Below are positions 19,854 through 29,275 of a stretch of DNA of 64,000 bases, one piece after another. This DNA comes from Caballeronia zhejiangensis. GTDB lineage: Bacteria; Pseudomonadota; Gammaproteobacteria; Burkholderiales; Burkholderiaceae. The notes beneath the pieces were generated by a model. The model was not told the origin of the DNA and did not search any database. It saw only the letters and a list, made by a program, of their open reading frames with translations. The position numbers were made by a program, and so were the translations under genes. Numbering within the stretch: the stretch's first letter is position 1; each line of letters opens with the position of its first letter. The DNA lies in contig NZ_JFHD01000009.1 of NCBI RefSeq assembly GCF_000698575.1, positions 1-64,000 on the forward strand, read 5' to 3'.

Positions 19854-20651
19854 TCACGCATCCGTCATACGCGCCGGTCTGTCGCGTGAATCGGATGAAC
19901 CGCCGTTGCGCCATTGCCCCGGCGAGATGCCGAAGCGTTTCGAGAACGCATGCGTGAACGCGCTTTGATCGGCGAAACCGACATCGAGCGCGATATCGGT
20001 GAGCGACGCGCGCGAGTCGGCGAGCAACGTCAACGCGGTGTCGAGCCGCAGCCGATGCAGATAGCGATGCGGCGTCTCGCCGAACGCTTCGTTGAAGAGC
20101 TGATGAAAGCGCCGCATGCCGAAGCCGCAATGCGCGGCGAGATCGGCGATACGCAGCGGCGCCGATAGTTGCGAGCGCAACCATTGGTCGATGCGCGCGA
20201 AATCGAGGCCGCGCATCGCGTCGATGGAATCGTCGGTGTCGTGCATCAGCGCGCCGCACAGATGCGCAGCCGCTTGCCATGCGAAGCGGTCCGCGAGATG
20301 CGCATCCGCGAGATGCGCGCGACGGGCGACATCGGCGACGGCTTGCGTGATGCGCGGATCGATGACGATCGCGCGCGCCCGTTCGAAGTAGCGCTCGGGC
20401 ACCGCGACGGACGTGGCGGGCAGATCGAGCACGAGCTGGCGATTGTCGCCCTCGGCCCAGTAATCGTGGCGCGCGCCCGCCGGGATGATCCACGCACCCC
20501 TGCAATCGATGCGTGCGCCGTTGCCGTCGACGGCCATCTCCATCGACCCGTCGAGGCCGAGCACGATCTGATGAAAGTCGTGCACGTCCGACGCCTGCGC
20601 CGCCTCATAGCGGCGCAACGACACGGCAGGACGATGAAGCGGCGCGCTCAT
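19854..20651 (-). CDS. AraC-family transcriptional regulator
   Basis: This 265-aa protein has an N-terminal cupin-like sensing half (about 20-110, with IIPAGARHDYWAEGDNRQLV) and a C-terminal AraC/XylS DNA-binding half. The two helix-turn-helix units are LRIADLAAHCGFGMRRFHQLF and LTDIALDVGFADQSAFTHAF. The ligand and target are unknown. The genes on both sides (purF convergent; an FKBP gene 11 bases upstream on the same strand) give no clear regulon. Confidence 0.92.
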   Translation of the reverse strand: MSAPLHRPAVSLRRYEAAQASDVHDFHQIVLGLDGSMEMAVDGNGARIDCRGAWIIPAGARHDYWAEGDNRQLVLDLPATSVAVPERYFERARAIVIDPRITQAVADVARRAHLADAHLADRFAWQAAAHLCGALMHDTDDSIDAMRGLDFARIDQWLRSQLSAPLRIADLAAHCGFGMRRFHQLFNEAFGETPHRYLHRLRLDTALTLLADSRASLTDIALDVGFADQSAFTHAFSKRFGISPGQWRNGGSSDSRDRPARMTDA

Positions 20652-20662
20652 GCGGAAAACGC

Positions 20663-21004
20663 TCAGACGTCGAGCAGTTCCACTTCGAACACGAGCGTGG
20701 CGTTGGGCGGAATCACGCCGCCCGCGCCGCGCGCGCCGTAGCCGAGTTGCGGCGGAATCGTGAGACGGCGCACGCCGCCCACTTTCATGCCCTGCACGCC
20801 TTCGTCCCAGCCCTTGATGACCATGCCGCCGCCCAGCACGAAGGCGAAGGGGTCGTTGCGGTCCTTGCTCGAATCGAACTTCTGGCCGTCCGTGAGCCAG
20901 CCCGTGTAATGCACGCTGACGGTCTTGCCGGCGACGGCTTCAGTGCCTTCGCCAACGGTGACGTCTTCGTATTTGAGACCGGAATCGGTCGTGACAGTCG
21001 ACAT
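20663..21004 (-). CDS. FKBP-type peptidyl-prolyl cis-trans isomerase
   Basis: This 113-aa single-domain FKBP has the active-site blocks [54 protein letters not shown] and [14 protein letters not shown]. No signal peptide is seen, so it is a cytoplasmic prolyl isomerase, as in related Burkholderia proteins. The AraC gene follows after 11 bases on the same strand, so the two may share a transcript. Confidence 0.96.
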   Translation of the reverse strand: MSTVTTDSGLKYEDVTVGEGTEAVAGKTVSVHYTGWLTDGQKFDSSKDRNDPFAFVLGGGMVIKGWDEGVQGMKVGGVRRLTIPPQLGYGARGAGGVIPPNATLVFEVELLDV

Positions 21005-21111
21005 GGTTGCTCCCTGGTTGCCCGGTCATCGGCGATGGATGAACCGGTGGTCGAAACCGACATTGTAGAACGTCGCAGGGAAGCGGGCGGCGCCCGGAAG
21101 CGCCGCGTCGA

Positions 21112-22527
21112 TTACAGATGACGGCTGTGCGGCCCGAAGCGCGAACCGATGCGTGTGCCGATTTCCGGCCTTACGTGCCGGCCGATCGCGGTGCCGATCG
21201 ACGCGCCGTCTTGCGAATCATGCATCGCGGCGGCGGCGGCCTGATCGCCGATCTGCTGCCTCGCGATCTTCAGCGCGCGCACGCGGACATAGGCCATCGC
21301 GACGAGCGTCCACGGCGCGAGATAGGCGAACTCGGGCACGGACACCATCATCATCGTCCAGGTCGCGGCGCAGCACTGGCGCAGCGCCATGCCGCGCGGA
21401 TCCCAGTCGAGCTTGAACGCGGGGTACAGCATCAACGCGCTGATGAAGACCGTGCCGATGATGCCGGTATTGACGAGCAGCGTCGAGAAGAGATCGGTCG
21501 AGCGCACATAGCCGAAGCCGATGCCGAAGAGCTTATTGAGCGGCGCGAGATCGAGCCACAGTTGCATCGAGTGAAGGAACAGCAGACTGCGGTCGGAACC
21601 CGACTCGGTCTTCGCTTCGAGCTTGTCGGTCACCATCTGCTTGAAGAGCTCGGCGATGTAATCCTGCAGCAGATACCCGATCACGCACAGCACGAAAAGT
21701 CCGATCAGCGCCTTCACCGGGTTGATGCCGAGCTTGCGCACGCGGATCAGCGAATACACCGCATAGCCGATCAGCACCGTCGAAGAAGTGGTCATCAGAA
21801 GCGACAGTCCGATCACCCACACCGGCCAGCGAACGCGCGACGTCGCGTTGAAGTAGACCCAGAACGGGAAGATGGACATGGCGTACATCGACGGCTCGCC
21901 TGTCAGCGCTTTCAAGCGCTGGATCGGAAAGCCTTTGATGTCGATCTGCTGGAAAGAACTGCCGTTCACCGTGCCGTCCGAACGCACGATGCCCTTGCCG
22001 AACTGATCGCCGAATGCGCGGTTCGAGATGAAGTCGCCCGGCTGTCCCGTCGCGATGAAGTACGCCACTTCGTAAATGCCGTAAATCGCGAGCAGCGTGA
22101 CGGCCGCGAGAATCCACTGGTCCCAGGTCGGCTTGTAGTAGTGGTACACATACGCCGCATAGAGCACGACCGCCGCCACGTAAAGCGACTGCGTGAACAT
22201 GCTCTTGCGCATGATGAACGTGAGGGGATCGGTGTCGTCGACGAGCGAGATCTTGCTGAAGTCGGGATCGAAGGGCGCCATGACGTCCGCGAGCTGGGAG
22301 GTGCAGACCATCAGCAGCCAGACCGCGATCGCCGCGATCACGAAGTGCATCCAGTTCTTGCGCGCGCGCCCGCCGAACAGCAGCACGAGCGGCACGGACA
22401 GGAAGCACATCAGATAGCCGATCGTCGTGCCCTGAATCGATGGCATGACGAGAAACGACGTCACCGGCATCGCGAAGGCCCAGATTCGGTAGTAGAGGTC
22501 GGTCAGCGACGCTTTATCTTTCATCAT
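21112..22527 (-). CDS. Wzy-like polysaccharide polymerase / O-antigen ligase-type membrane protein
   Basis: This 471-aa protein has about ten hydrophobic helices, beginning YYRIWAFAMPVTSFLVMP. A large loop near 160-215 precedes IFPFWVYFNATSRVRWPVWVIGL. It matches the profile of Wzy polymerases and O-antigen ligases, which lack short universal motifs. It is the most downstream recognised exopolysaccharide gene of the minus-strand cluster. A polymerase acting on undecaprenyl-linked repeats in the periplasm is inferred from topology and context. The hydrophilic C-terminal 45 residues are probably cytoplasmic or disordered. Confidence 0.7.
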   Translation of the reverse strand: MMKDKASLTDLYYRIWAFAMPVTSFLVMPSIQGTTIGYLMCFLSVPLVLLFGGRARKNWMHFVIAAIAVWLLMVCTSQLADVMAPFDPDFSKISLVDDTDPLTFIMRKSMFTQSLYVAAVVLYAAYVYHYYKPTWDQWILAAVTLLAIYGIYEVAYFIATGQPGDFISNRAFGDQFGKGIVRSDGTVNGSSFQQIDIKGFPIQRLKALTGEPSMYAMSIFPFWVYFNATSRVRWPVWVIGLSLLMTTSSTVLIGYAVYSLIRVRKLGINPVKALIGLFVLCVIGYLLQDYIAELFKQMVTDKLEAKTESGSDRSLLFLHSMQLWLDLAPLNKLFGIGFGYVRSTDLFSTLLVNTGIIGTVFISALMLYPAFKLDWDPRGMALRQCCAATWTMMMVSVPEFAYLAPWTLVAMAYVRVRALKIARQQIGDQAAAAAMHDSQDGASIGTAIGRHVRPEIGTRIGSRFGPHSRHL

Positions 22528-22611
22528 CGAAGGGTAGGATGCGCCCGCTTCATGACGGGCTGTCGTTCGTTATCGGGAGCAAAACGCCTGCCGGATGGAT
22601 CGTCGGCACGC

Positions 22612-22857
22612 TCACACTCTGGGCCGGAACGTCGCCAGGAGCGCGAGCAGGATCACGAGCGCGGAACGCAGCGACACGAGCGGCGCGCGCCGGATGACGA
22701 CCGGTTCTTGCACGGGCGGCGGCAACTGCCGCTCGGGTCGCGCCTTTCGCACGCGATGAAAATCGCAATGCGGACACACGCTCAACGTCGCGCCCACTTG
22801 CCTGCGGCAACGCGGGCAGTGCACGAGCCGATGCCCGAATGAAAAATGTCCGCTCAT
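22612..22857 (-). CDS. Small zinc-ribbon protein with C-terminal membrane segment
   Basis: This 81-aa protein has a rubredoxin-like zinc knuckle, CPRC and CPHC spaced 11 residues apart (HCPRCRRQVGATLSVCPHCD), near residues 14-31. A basic Pro-rich middle and a hydrophobic end (LVSLRSALVILLALLATF) follow. GAGAGA precedes the ATG at 22857; a longer frame to 22920 lacks support. It lies between the tyrosine kinase and the Wzy-like gene, 84 bases upstream of the latter. I do not recognise a family with known function. Confidence 0.65.
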   Translation of the reverse strand: MSGHFSFGHRLVHCPRCRRQVGATLSVCPHCDFHRVRKARPERQLPPPVQEPVVIRRAPLVSLRSALVILLALLATFRPRV

Positions 22858-22996
22858 ATGCGTCTCTCTCATCGACCCGGTTGACGACGTGCTTACATCG
22901 GAAGTCCGTGCAGATTCCACCGTTACAACGTGAAGCGCCGCGTGACAGGCACGCGGCGCGATGCTTCATCCGCTGCGCTCGATTATGCGCCGCGGT

Positions 22997-25348
22997 TTAG
23001 GTCATCGACTTGAACGTGCTCGTATATGCCGCCGCGTAACCATAACTGCGGCGATTGCTCGGGCGTCGCGGAATCGCGTTGAAGACCGAGCCGACGAGCC
23101 TGCCGCCCGAACGCTGCACCTTCTTCACGGTTTCCTCGATCTCTTCCTCGCTCTGGATGCCGGAGCGCAGCACGAGCACGGTCGAACCCGCATCGCTCGC
23201 CACGATCGCCGCGTCGGTGACGACGAGGAACGGCGGCGTATCGACGATCACGAGGTCGAACTGATCGCTCATGCGCGCGAGCATGTTGCGGAAGCCCGGC
23301 ATCATCAAAAGTTCGGAAGGATTCTCCGGATAGCCGCCGCACGACATGAACGACAGTCCCGGCACGCCGACATAACGGATCGCATCGCCGAGCGCGAGTT
23401 CGCCCTTCAGCACTTCCGAGAGACCGCCCGGATTCGACTGCTTGAAGAACGATGCGATGTGGCCGCGCCGCATGTCGCCGTCGATCAGCAGCACGCGCAG
23501 GCCGATTTCCGCGAGCAGCACCGAAAGATTCGCTGCGACGAAGCTCTTGCCCGCGGACGGAATCGGGCCCGTCAGCATCACGATATTGTTCGGCGCATTG
23601 GCGAGATCGCGATACAGCTCGGTACGCACCGCACGCAGCGCCTCGACGGCCGGATCGTGCGGGAAGCGCGTCGCCAGCACGCGGGCGTCGCGGTCCGTGT
23701 CGGCGACGTGCGGCATCGCGAACGCGTCGTGCTCTGGCAGATGAATATGCGGCAACGCCTTCGGCGCGCCGCCGTCCTGCGCGCCGGAGTAGGTGAGCGG
23801 CGCGTGCTCCACGGGCGATACGGCAATCTCGTGATCGAGCATCGCCTGCTGACGGCTATACAGCACTTCGCCCAGTACCGGCACCGAAAGACGGCGCTCG
23901 ACGAACATCGGATCGGTCACACCGATCATCGCGTGGCGGCGCAGGAAGATGAAGAACGTGCCGATGAAAAAGCCGAGACCCGTGCCCGCGGCGATCACGA
24001 GCGCCTTGTTCGGTTTCACCGGACGATACGGACGCAGCGCGTTATCGACGATATGCGCGCCGCCGCTCGTGCTTGCGCGGCGCACGGACAGCTCTTGCGC
24101 CTTGTTCACCATCCCCATGTAGATGGTTTCGGCCACGCGCGCATCGCGCGTGAGCGTCGCGTTCTGGCGCTCGGACGAGGGCATGCTGTCGAAGCGCTGC
24201 TGAATCTGCTTGTTCGATGCTTCGAGCTCCGCGATCTGCTGATCGAGATTGACGACTTGCGGGCTGGTGGGCTGGAAACGCTGCAAGAGTTGCGTGCGTT
24301 GCAGCTTGAGCGTCGCGAGTTGCTGCATCGACGTGATGCTGCCTTGCAGATAGGCCTGCGCTTCGTTGAGCGGCGTCACCGATTGCGACTTCGAACGGAA
24401 CGCGCTCAAGTTGCTTTCCGCGCGACGCAGATCGCTTTCGAGGCGCGGCAATTCTCCGCGAATGAATTCGAGCGTCTTCGTGTCGTTGGCCTGACGCGCG
24501 TGCACGGCTGCCGTCAGATACGCCTGGCCGAGCGCGTTCGCGACATCGGCGGTCAGCGCGGGATCGTCGGCGTTGAACGTGATCTGCACGACGCCCGTGT
24601 CTTTCGCGGACTCGGCGACCTTCATCGTCTTCTTCATCATCGCGATCGCGTCGAGCGTGTTGAGGCGCGTCACGTCGAAGTGCACGCCCGGATGACCGAG
24701 CGCGCTATTGACGAGAATGGACACGCCGTTCGCCGATGCCGGACGACCGATCGTGCCACGCACGAGCACCGCGCCGTCGGGGTCGCGGAGTTCGTACTGG
24801 TTGTTGTCGAGCAGAACGAAGTCGAGCTTCTGGTCTTCGAGCGAAGGCGGCACATCGAGGCGGCCGATCTGCAGCGACTCGCCGCCCCATCCGTACGAGT
24901 CCATGCCGAACCATGCCGGCGAGAGATGTCCCTTCTTCGCGAACAACGAAGCGATCTGACCGAGCACCGGGAACGTGTCCGGCTTGACCTTGATGTCGAA
25001 GTGGAACTGCTTCACGACCGGTTCGAGCACGGAGCGGCTCTGCATCACGGAGATTTCCGCGGGTGCGAGCTGCGTGGCCGTGGGTTGAGCCTGCTGCATC
25101 TGCGCCTGGTTTTGCGGCGCGATGCCGAGCGCGTTCGGATCAGGTGGATCGACCCGCACCACGACATCCGACGAATAGATGGGCGTGGCAAGAAACGCAT
25201 AGGCGGTCGCGAGCGCGGCCGTGATCCCGATGAACAGGAACAGCATGCCAAGGTGATCGCGCAGGAGCCTGAGCATGTCGCCCGCGGTGAATTCGCCGTC
25301 GTCCTTGCCAGGGCGCGAGGATCCGGAGTTGACATAGAGGGTGTTCAA
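22997..25348 (-). CDS. Wzc-like polysaccharide copolymerase / BY-type tyrosine kinase
   Basis: This 783-aa inner-membrane protein has two membrane helices (about 34-55 and 448-466) flanking a Wzz periplasmic domain with coiled coil. The cytoplasmic kinase has Walker A GPIPSAGKSFVAANL (about 590-605), Walker A' LLIDGDMRRG (about 615) and Walker B VIVDTPPFLVV (about 700). The C-terminal tyrosine cluster is short: Tyr769, 771 and 775. Such kinases control chain length and export of exopolysaccharide. The start is a TTG 8 bases after TGAGGA; the frame extends upstream without a site. No Wzb phosphatase or Wza exporter is adjacent. Confidence 0.9.
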   Translation of the reverse strand: MNTLYVNSGSSRPGKDDGEFTAGDMLRLLRDHLGMLFLFIGITAALATAYAFLATPIYSSDVVVRVDPPDPNALGIAPQNQAQMQQAQPTATQLAPAEISVMQSRSVLEPVVKQFHFDIKVKPDTFPVLGQIASLFAKKGHLSPAWFGMDSYGWGGESLQIGRLDVPPSLEDQKLDFVLLDNNQYELRDPDGAVLVRGTIGRPASANGVSILVNSALGHPGVHFDVTRLNTLDAIAMMKKTMKVAESAKDTGVVQITFNADDPALTADVANALGQAYLTAAVHARQANDTKTLEFIRGELPRLESDLRRAESNLSAFRSKSQSVTPLNEAQAYLQGSITSMQQLATLKLQRTQLLQRFQPTSPQVVNLDQQIAELEASNKQIQQRFDSMPSSERQNATLTRDARVAETIYMGMVNKAQELSVRRASTSGGAHIVDNALRPYRPVKPNKALVIAAGTGLGFFIGTFFIFLRRHAMIGVTDPMFVERRLSVPVLGEVLYSRQQAMLDHEIAVSPVEHAPLTYSGAQDGGAPKALPHIHLPEHDAFAMPHVADTDRDARVLATRFPHDPAVEALRAVRTELYRDLANAPNNIVMLTGPIPSAGKSFVAANLSVLLAEIGLRVLLIDGDMRRGHIASFFKQSNPGGLSEVLKGELALGDAIRYVGVPGLSFMSCGGYPENPSELLMMPGFRNMLARMSDQFDLVIVDTPPFLVVTDAAIVASDAGSTVLVLRSGIQSEEEIEETVKKVQRSGGRLVGSVFNAIPRRPSNRRSYGYAAAYTSTFKSMT

Positions 25349-25854
25349 TGGCGCGTCCTCAGTTCGATAAGTCGATAAGTTGAGCGTTGTTTCCCGGGCC
25401 GAGAAAAAACAGAAAGCCCGCGCGACATGTCCGCGGTACGTCTTACGTGTTATTTGATCCGGCGCAGGGCCGTCGGAACTTCCAGACAGACTAAAGACGC
25501 GAAAGGCTCTTAAAAGCGGGCGAAGCGCGCGATGCTTCGAGTTCGCGTGACGAAGCGCGTCGGCTCGTCGGAGTGCGATATTCCTTGGAAGCACACTCCG
25601 TGCCTCGGAACCGCGTCTCGGGATTCGGCGGATGAAACTCGCGAAGCCCTACGAATCGCTTGCTGTAAAACGATACGTTGAGTCCGGAAAAAACGGTGCT
25701 GAATCTATCTTCCGGACACAAACTGCATGCGTCTGTTATGTAGCGAACGTTGCGGGCGTCATAAGGGTGGGGTCCCCCGTTGCGCAAGCCCATTTTCACG
25801 CGATAATCGCAAGTTCCGCCCATACTTCATTCGTAACACGAATAGATTGCGGTT
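25349..25854. other. Intergenic stretch between glycoside hydrolase and tyrosine-kinase genes
   Basis: No convincing gene was found in these 506 bases. The inverted repeat TCCGGAA (25683-25689) / TTCCGGA (25710-25716) is the clearest structure. On the minus strand it is followed by a purine-rich sequence rather than a T run. The length suggests a separate promoter for the kinase gene, but no good -35/-10 pair stands out. Confidence 0.4.
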
Positions 25855-26958
25855 TCATGGCATCGGATTGGCCTTGATGAAGTCGCGCACCGTATTGAAG
25901 CGCGATTTGCGCGTTTTACCGTCATCGTGGATCACGCCGTAGTTGCCATCGCCGCCAAAGCGCTGATCGTCGTATAGCTCGTACAACGTCACGTTCTGGA
26001 TGTTGTAGGTCTTCGCGAGCGACACGAATCCCTTCAATGCGTCCTTGCCGATGAGATAGCCCCCCGGGTCCGCGTGCGTGGGCCGCACGCCGTACTCGGT
26101 GATCCAGATCGGCTTGCCGTAACTGTCGCGCAGGCGTTCGAGCACGTTGACCTTCTTGTCGCCCGCCGCCGTGATCGAACCCATGTTCGAATACCAATGC
26201 CATGCAGTGATATCCCACTGCGGAATCGGATGGCCGCGCGAGCCGTCGGGCTGCGTGCCCGCATACAGCATGTCCGTGAAGCCGTAATGCAGCCAGCTGA
26301 ACGATGTCAGCAGGATCTTCGCGTCGGGATTCGTCTCACGTATGCCTTTGATCAGACCGAGGATCGAGCCGCGCGCCTTCATGAACATCGCGTTGTCGTA
26401 GTCCTGCGGATGCTCGCCGCTGCGATCCGAGCCGAGTATCGACCAGTTGTCGTATTCGTTGCCGACCTGGTAGTACGTTACGAGTCCCTTCAGCACGCTT
26501 CCCGCCGTCTTGCCGAGCGCATAGCCGCGCTCGAAAGTTTCCTGCTCGTTCGCGCGCTTTTCCGGCTCGAAGGGCGTGACGAGCGCGAGTACGCCGATGC
26601 ATTGCTTCGCCGCCGCGCGCGCGAAATCCGCCACCATATGCGCGCTTCGTTCACTCGATACATCCTGCGCATACATCGTGACGCCGAGATCGCGGAGCTG
26701 TGAAATCTGCAAGTCGTAATCGCTCGTGCCGTATGCGCCGTGATGTTCCAGATGTCCCGCGATGCCGTAGAACACACCCGTCGATCCGTTTCCGCACGCG
26801 ATCCTGGGCGTCGCGCTGCTCGCGGCGTCCGCCTTGTGCGTTGCCGAGTGCTTGCTGGAATAGGCGTCGGACGTGCCGCTGCGCGCATAGATCAGAACGG
26901 ATGCGCAGCACAGCGCACCGAAGAGCGAGACGGCAGCCACCAGAGTTCGCATCGACAT
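25855..26958 (-). CDS. Secreted or membrane-anchored clan GH-A glycoside hydrolase of the EPS cluster
   Basis: This 367-aa protein has an N-terminal signal or anchor helix (residues 4-25) followed by a TIM-barrel hydrolase. The clan GH-A acid/base is likely Glu168 in YYQVGNEYDNW and the nucleophile Glu288 in PIWITEYGVRP. TAWHWYSNMG lies between. Similar hydrolases (for example PslG of Pseudomonas) trim or release exopolysaccharide in the periplasm. The exact GH family (39, 5 or other) cannot be set by eye. GAGG precedes the ATG. Confidence 0.8.
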   Translation of the reverse strand: MSMRTLVAAVSLFGALCCASVLIYARSGTSDAYSSKHSATHKADAASSATPRIACGNGSTGVFYGIAGHLEHHGAYGTSDYDLQISQLRDLGVTMYAQDVSSERSAHMVADFARAAAKQCIGVLALVTPFEPEKRANEQETFERGYALGKTAGSVLKGLVTYYQVGNEYDNWSILGSDRSGEHPQDYDNAMFMKARGSILGLIKGIRETNPDAKILLTSFSWLHYGFTDMLYAGTQPDGSRGHPIPQWDITAWHWYSNMGSITAAGDKKVNVLERLRDSYGKPIWITEYGVRPTHADPGGYLIGKDALKGFVSLAKTYNIQNVTLYELYDDQRFGGDGNYGVIHDDGKTRKSRFNTVRDFIKANPMP

Positions 26959-27024
26959 TCGGCCCTCATGTAAGCGCGCGCCGTGCTTCGGCGGGCGCGT
27001 GGGAATGATGTGACGTCGTTGCCA

Positions 27025-28104
27025 TCATGGCTTGTCGATGAACTGCATCAGCAAGCGGGCGCTTTCCGTCCACCGGAAGCGCTCGGCATGCGCGAGGCCG
27101 CGACGTCTAAGGTCTTCGCTCAGTTCAGGCGAATCCAGCAGCTCGCGCAACTTGTTCGAAATGTCTTCGACCGAGTACGGGTCGCAATAGATCGATGCAT
27201 CGCCGCACGTTTCCGGCAATGCGGCCGCGCGTCCGACGAGTGTCGGGCAACCGTTGCGCATGGCTTCGAGCGGCGGAATGCCAAAGCCTTCGTAGATTGA
27301 AGGATAGAGGAAGCACGCCGCATTCTGGTAGAGCGCCCGCAGTTTTTCGTCGCTGACATAGCCCGCCTGCTTGATGTTCGGCGCGCTCGACAGATCGTGC
27401 GCCTTGCCGAAGATCGCGGCGTTCTTCATGCCGACGATCACGAGATCGATCGACGGATCGCTCAGACGCATGAACGCCTCGACGAGGCGCTTGAAGTTCT
27501 TCGTCGGATTCATGCTGCTCACGGCGAGCACGTAACGCCGCTTCGTGAGCTCGAGCTCGTCGATCACCGAAAGATCGGGCGTGATCTGATCGAGGTGATC
27601 GGCCGCGAGCGGCACCACGCCGATACGCTCCGCCGGCACGCCGACATGATGCGCGAGCCGGTCGCGCGAGAACTTCGAATTCGTCAGCACGCAGCTCGAC
27701 GTGCGCGCGAGAATCCAGAACATCACGTGATACCAGGTGCGAAACTTCCACGAAAAATGCGCGGGCGTATCGAACACCGCGGCATCGTGCATGTAGATGA
27801 TCTGGTTCGGGCGGAAGATGGAACCCGAGTTCGAAAGATTCACGATACGCGAGCGCCCCGCGAAGAGCGGCAGGACGATCTGCTCCCAGAAGACGCCCTT
27901 GCCGAAGCCGAGCTTGACGGTCTGAACGCCTTGCACGGGATCGAGTCCGTCCTGCGGCGGCACCGCGAGCGTCACATGCGAGCCTTGCGGCAACTTTCCT
28001 AGCGCGGCGACGAGTTCGCGCGCGACGCGTTGCACACCGGTGGTCTTCTGGCTCGTGAAGCGGCCGTTATAGACGAGCTTGTTCGTGGCGATTGTCGTAT
28101 CCAT
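27025..28104 (-). CDS. GT4-family glycosyltransferase
   Basis: This 359-aa GT-B glycosyltransferase has the retaining GT4 signature YEGFGIPPLEAMRNGCP (the E-x7-E motif) and the sugar-nucleotide region VLAVSSMNPTKNFKRLVEAF. The N terminus begins MDTTIATNKLVYNGRFTSQKTTGVQRVARELV, typical of mannosyl- or rhamnosyltransferase-like enzymes of exopolysaccharide clusters. Donor and acceptor are unknown. The ATG at 28104 lies 10 bases after the upstream gene; an ATG 13 codons earlier overlaps that gene and has GAGG before it. Confidence 0.88.
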   Translation of the reverse strand: MDTTIATNKLVYNGRFTSQKTTGVQRVARELVAALGKLPQGSHVTLAVPPQDGLDPVQGVQTVKLGFGKGVFWEQIVLPLFAGRSRIVNLSNSGSIFRPNQIIYMHDAAVFDTPAHFSWKFRTWYHVMFWILARTSSCVLTNSKFSRDRLAHHVGVPAERIGVVPLAADHLDQITPDLSVIDELELTKRRYVLAVSSMNPTKNFKRLVEAFMRLSDPSIDLVIVGMKNAAIFGKAHDLSSAPNIKQAGYVSDEKLRALYQNAACFLYPSIYEGFGIPPLEAMRNGCPTLVGRAAALPETCGDASIYCDPYSVEDISNKLRELLDSPELSEDLRRRGLAHAERFRWTESARLLMQFIDKP

Positions 28105-28114
28105 GTGCAGGGCG

Positions 28115-29269
28115 TCAGAACTGTGAATCGGAGCTGGTTTCATACGATGCAACCTCGTTCGCGCCGAGCGGTTCGCGCGTGGGCTTGTCGGAGCCGAACT
28201 CGTACATCGAAAGCCATTGACGGAAGATCGCGTCCATCGAGAAGCGCTTGCTTGCGGATGCTCTCGCTGCGGCCCCCATGCGTGCGCGCAACGACGGGTC
28301 ATCGCGCAACATCGCGATGTACTTCGCCATATCCTCCATGTTCGATGCAACGAAGCCGGTCACGCCGTGCTGCACGACATCGCGATTGCCGACCACATCG
28401 GTGACGACGGCGGGAATGCCCGCGACCTGCGCCTCGATGAGTGCGATAGGCATGCCTTCCCACCGGGACGTCTGCACATAGATATCGAGCCCAGCCGTGA
28501 GTTCGAGCGCCCGATCGCGCGTGACCCAGCCGCTGCACGCGACGGCATCCTTGGGCGTGCCGGCGGGCAATTCGGTTTCGTTGCCGCCGATCCACAGGAA
28601 GCGCACCGAAGGGTTGGACAACTCGCTCGCGAGCTTCACGAACGCTTCATGGTTCTTTTGAAACATCGCACGGCCGCTCATGCCGATGACGATGCCGCCC
28701 GCGTTCGTGTCGACGCGCGGCGGAATCTCCGGAACGTTCACGCCGTTTTCGATCATGCGGGCACGTCGCGCATGCATCTTCGTTTCGATCTCGGAGAGCT
28801 CGCTTTTCGAACACGCGACGATGGTGCCGCCGAGCTTCGCGGCGATGCGCTCGAAGCTCAGATAAGCAAACTGCTTCGCGGGCGACACGTCGCGGCGCAG
28901 GAACGCGAGACCGTGCGGCGAATAGAACACGCGTGCGCGCGGCGCGGCGATGCGCGCGGCCGCGCGTCCGAGAACGCCCGCCTTCGACGAATGCAGATGG
29001 ATCACCGATGGATCGCACTCCTTCAACTTGCGGACGAGGCTCCAGAGACTCGTCAGGTCATTCTTCACGCTCACTTCGCGGAACATGCTGACGTAGGTTA
29101 GCTTTACTGCCGGATGGAAGAGCTTGGCGAAATTATTGGGTGTTTCTTGCCGGATCGAATGAAGGATCGTTACGCCGACGCCAGCGGCCGCCGCGCGATT
29201 GGAAAGCTGCGTCAGCATGGACAGTACACCGCCGCCGAAGGCTTCGGTGATATGGACGATCTCTTTCAT
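28115..29269 (-). CDS. GT4-family glycosyltransferase
   Basis: This 384-aa GT-B enzyme starts MKEIVHITEAFGGGVLSML, the glycine loop of WecA-unrelated GT4 transferases. It carries VIHLHSSKAGVLGR, IGMSGRAMFQKNHEAFV and the E-x7-E motif in SRWEGMPIALIEAQ. It most resembles enzymes that extend exopolysaccharide or O-antigen repeats on a lipid carrier. GAAGAG precedes the ATG at 29269. The second glycosyltransferase follows 10 bases downstream. Confidence 0.9.
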   Translation of the reverse strand: MKEIVHITEAFGGGVLSMLTQLSNRAAAAGVGVTILHSIRQETPNNFAKLFHPAVKLTYVSMFREVSVKNDLTSLWSLVRKLKECDPSVIHLHSSKAGVLGRAAARIAAPRARVFYSPHGLAFLRRDVSPAKQFAYLSFERIAAKLGGTIVACSKSELSEIETKMHARRARMIENGVNVPEIPPRVDTNAGGIVIGMSGRAMFQKNHEAFVKLASELSNPSVRFLWIGGNETELPAGTPKDAVACSGWVTRDRALELTAGLDIYVQTSRWEGMPIALIEAQVAGIPAVVTDVVGNRDVVQHGVTGFVASNMEDMAKYIAMLRDDPSLRARMGAAARASASKRFSMDAIFRQWLSMYEFGSDKPTREPLGANEVASYETSSDSQF

Positions 29270-29275
29270 ATTCAA

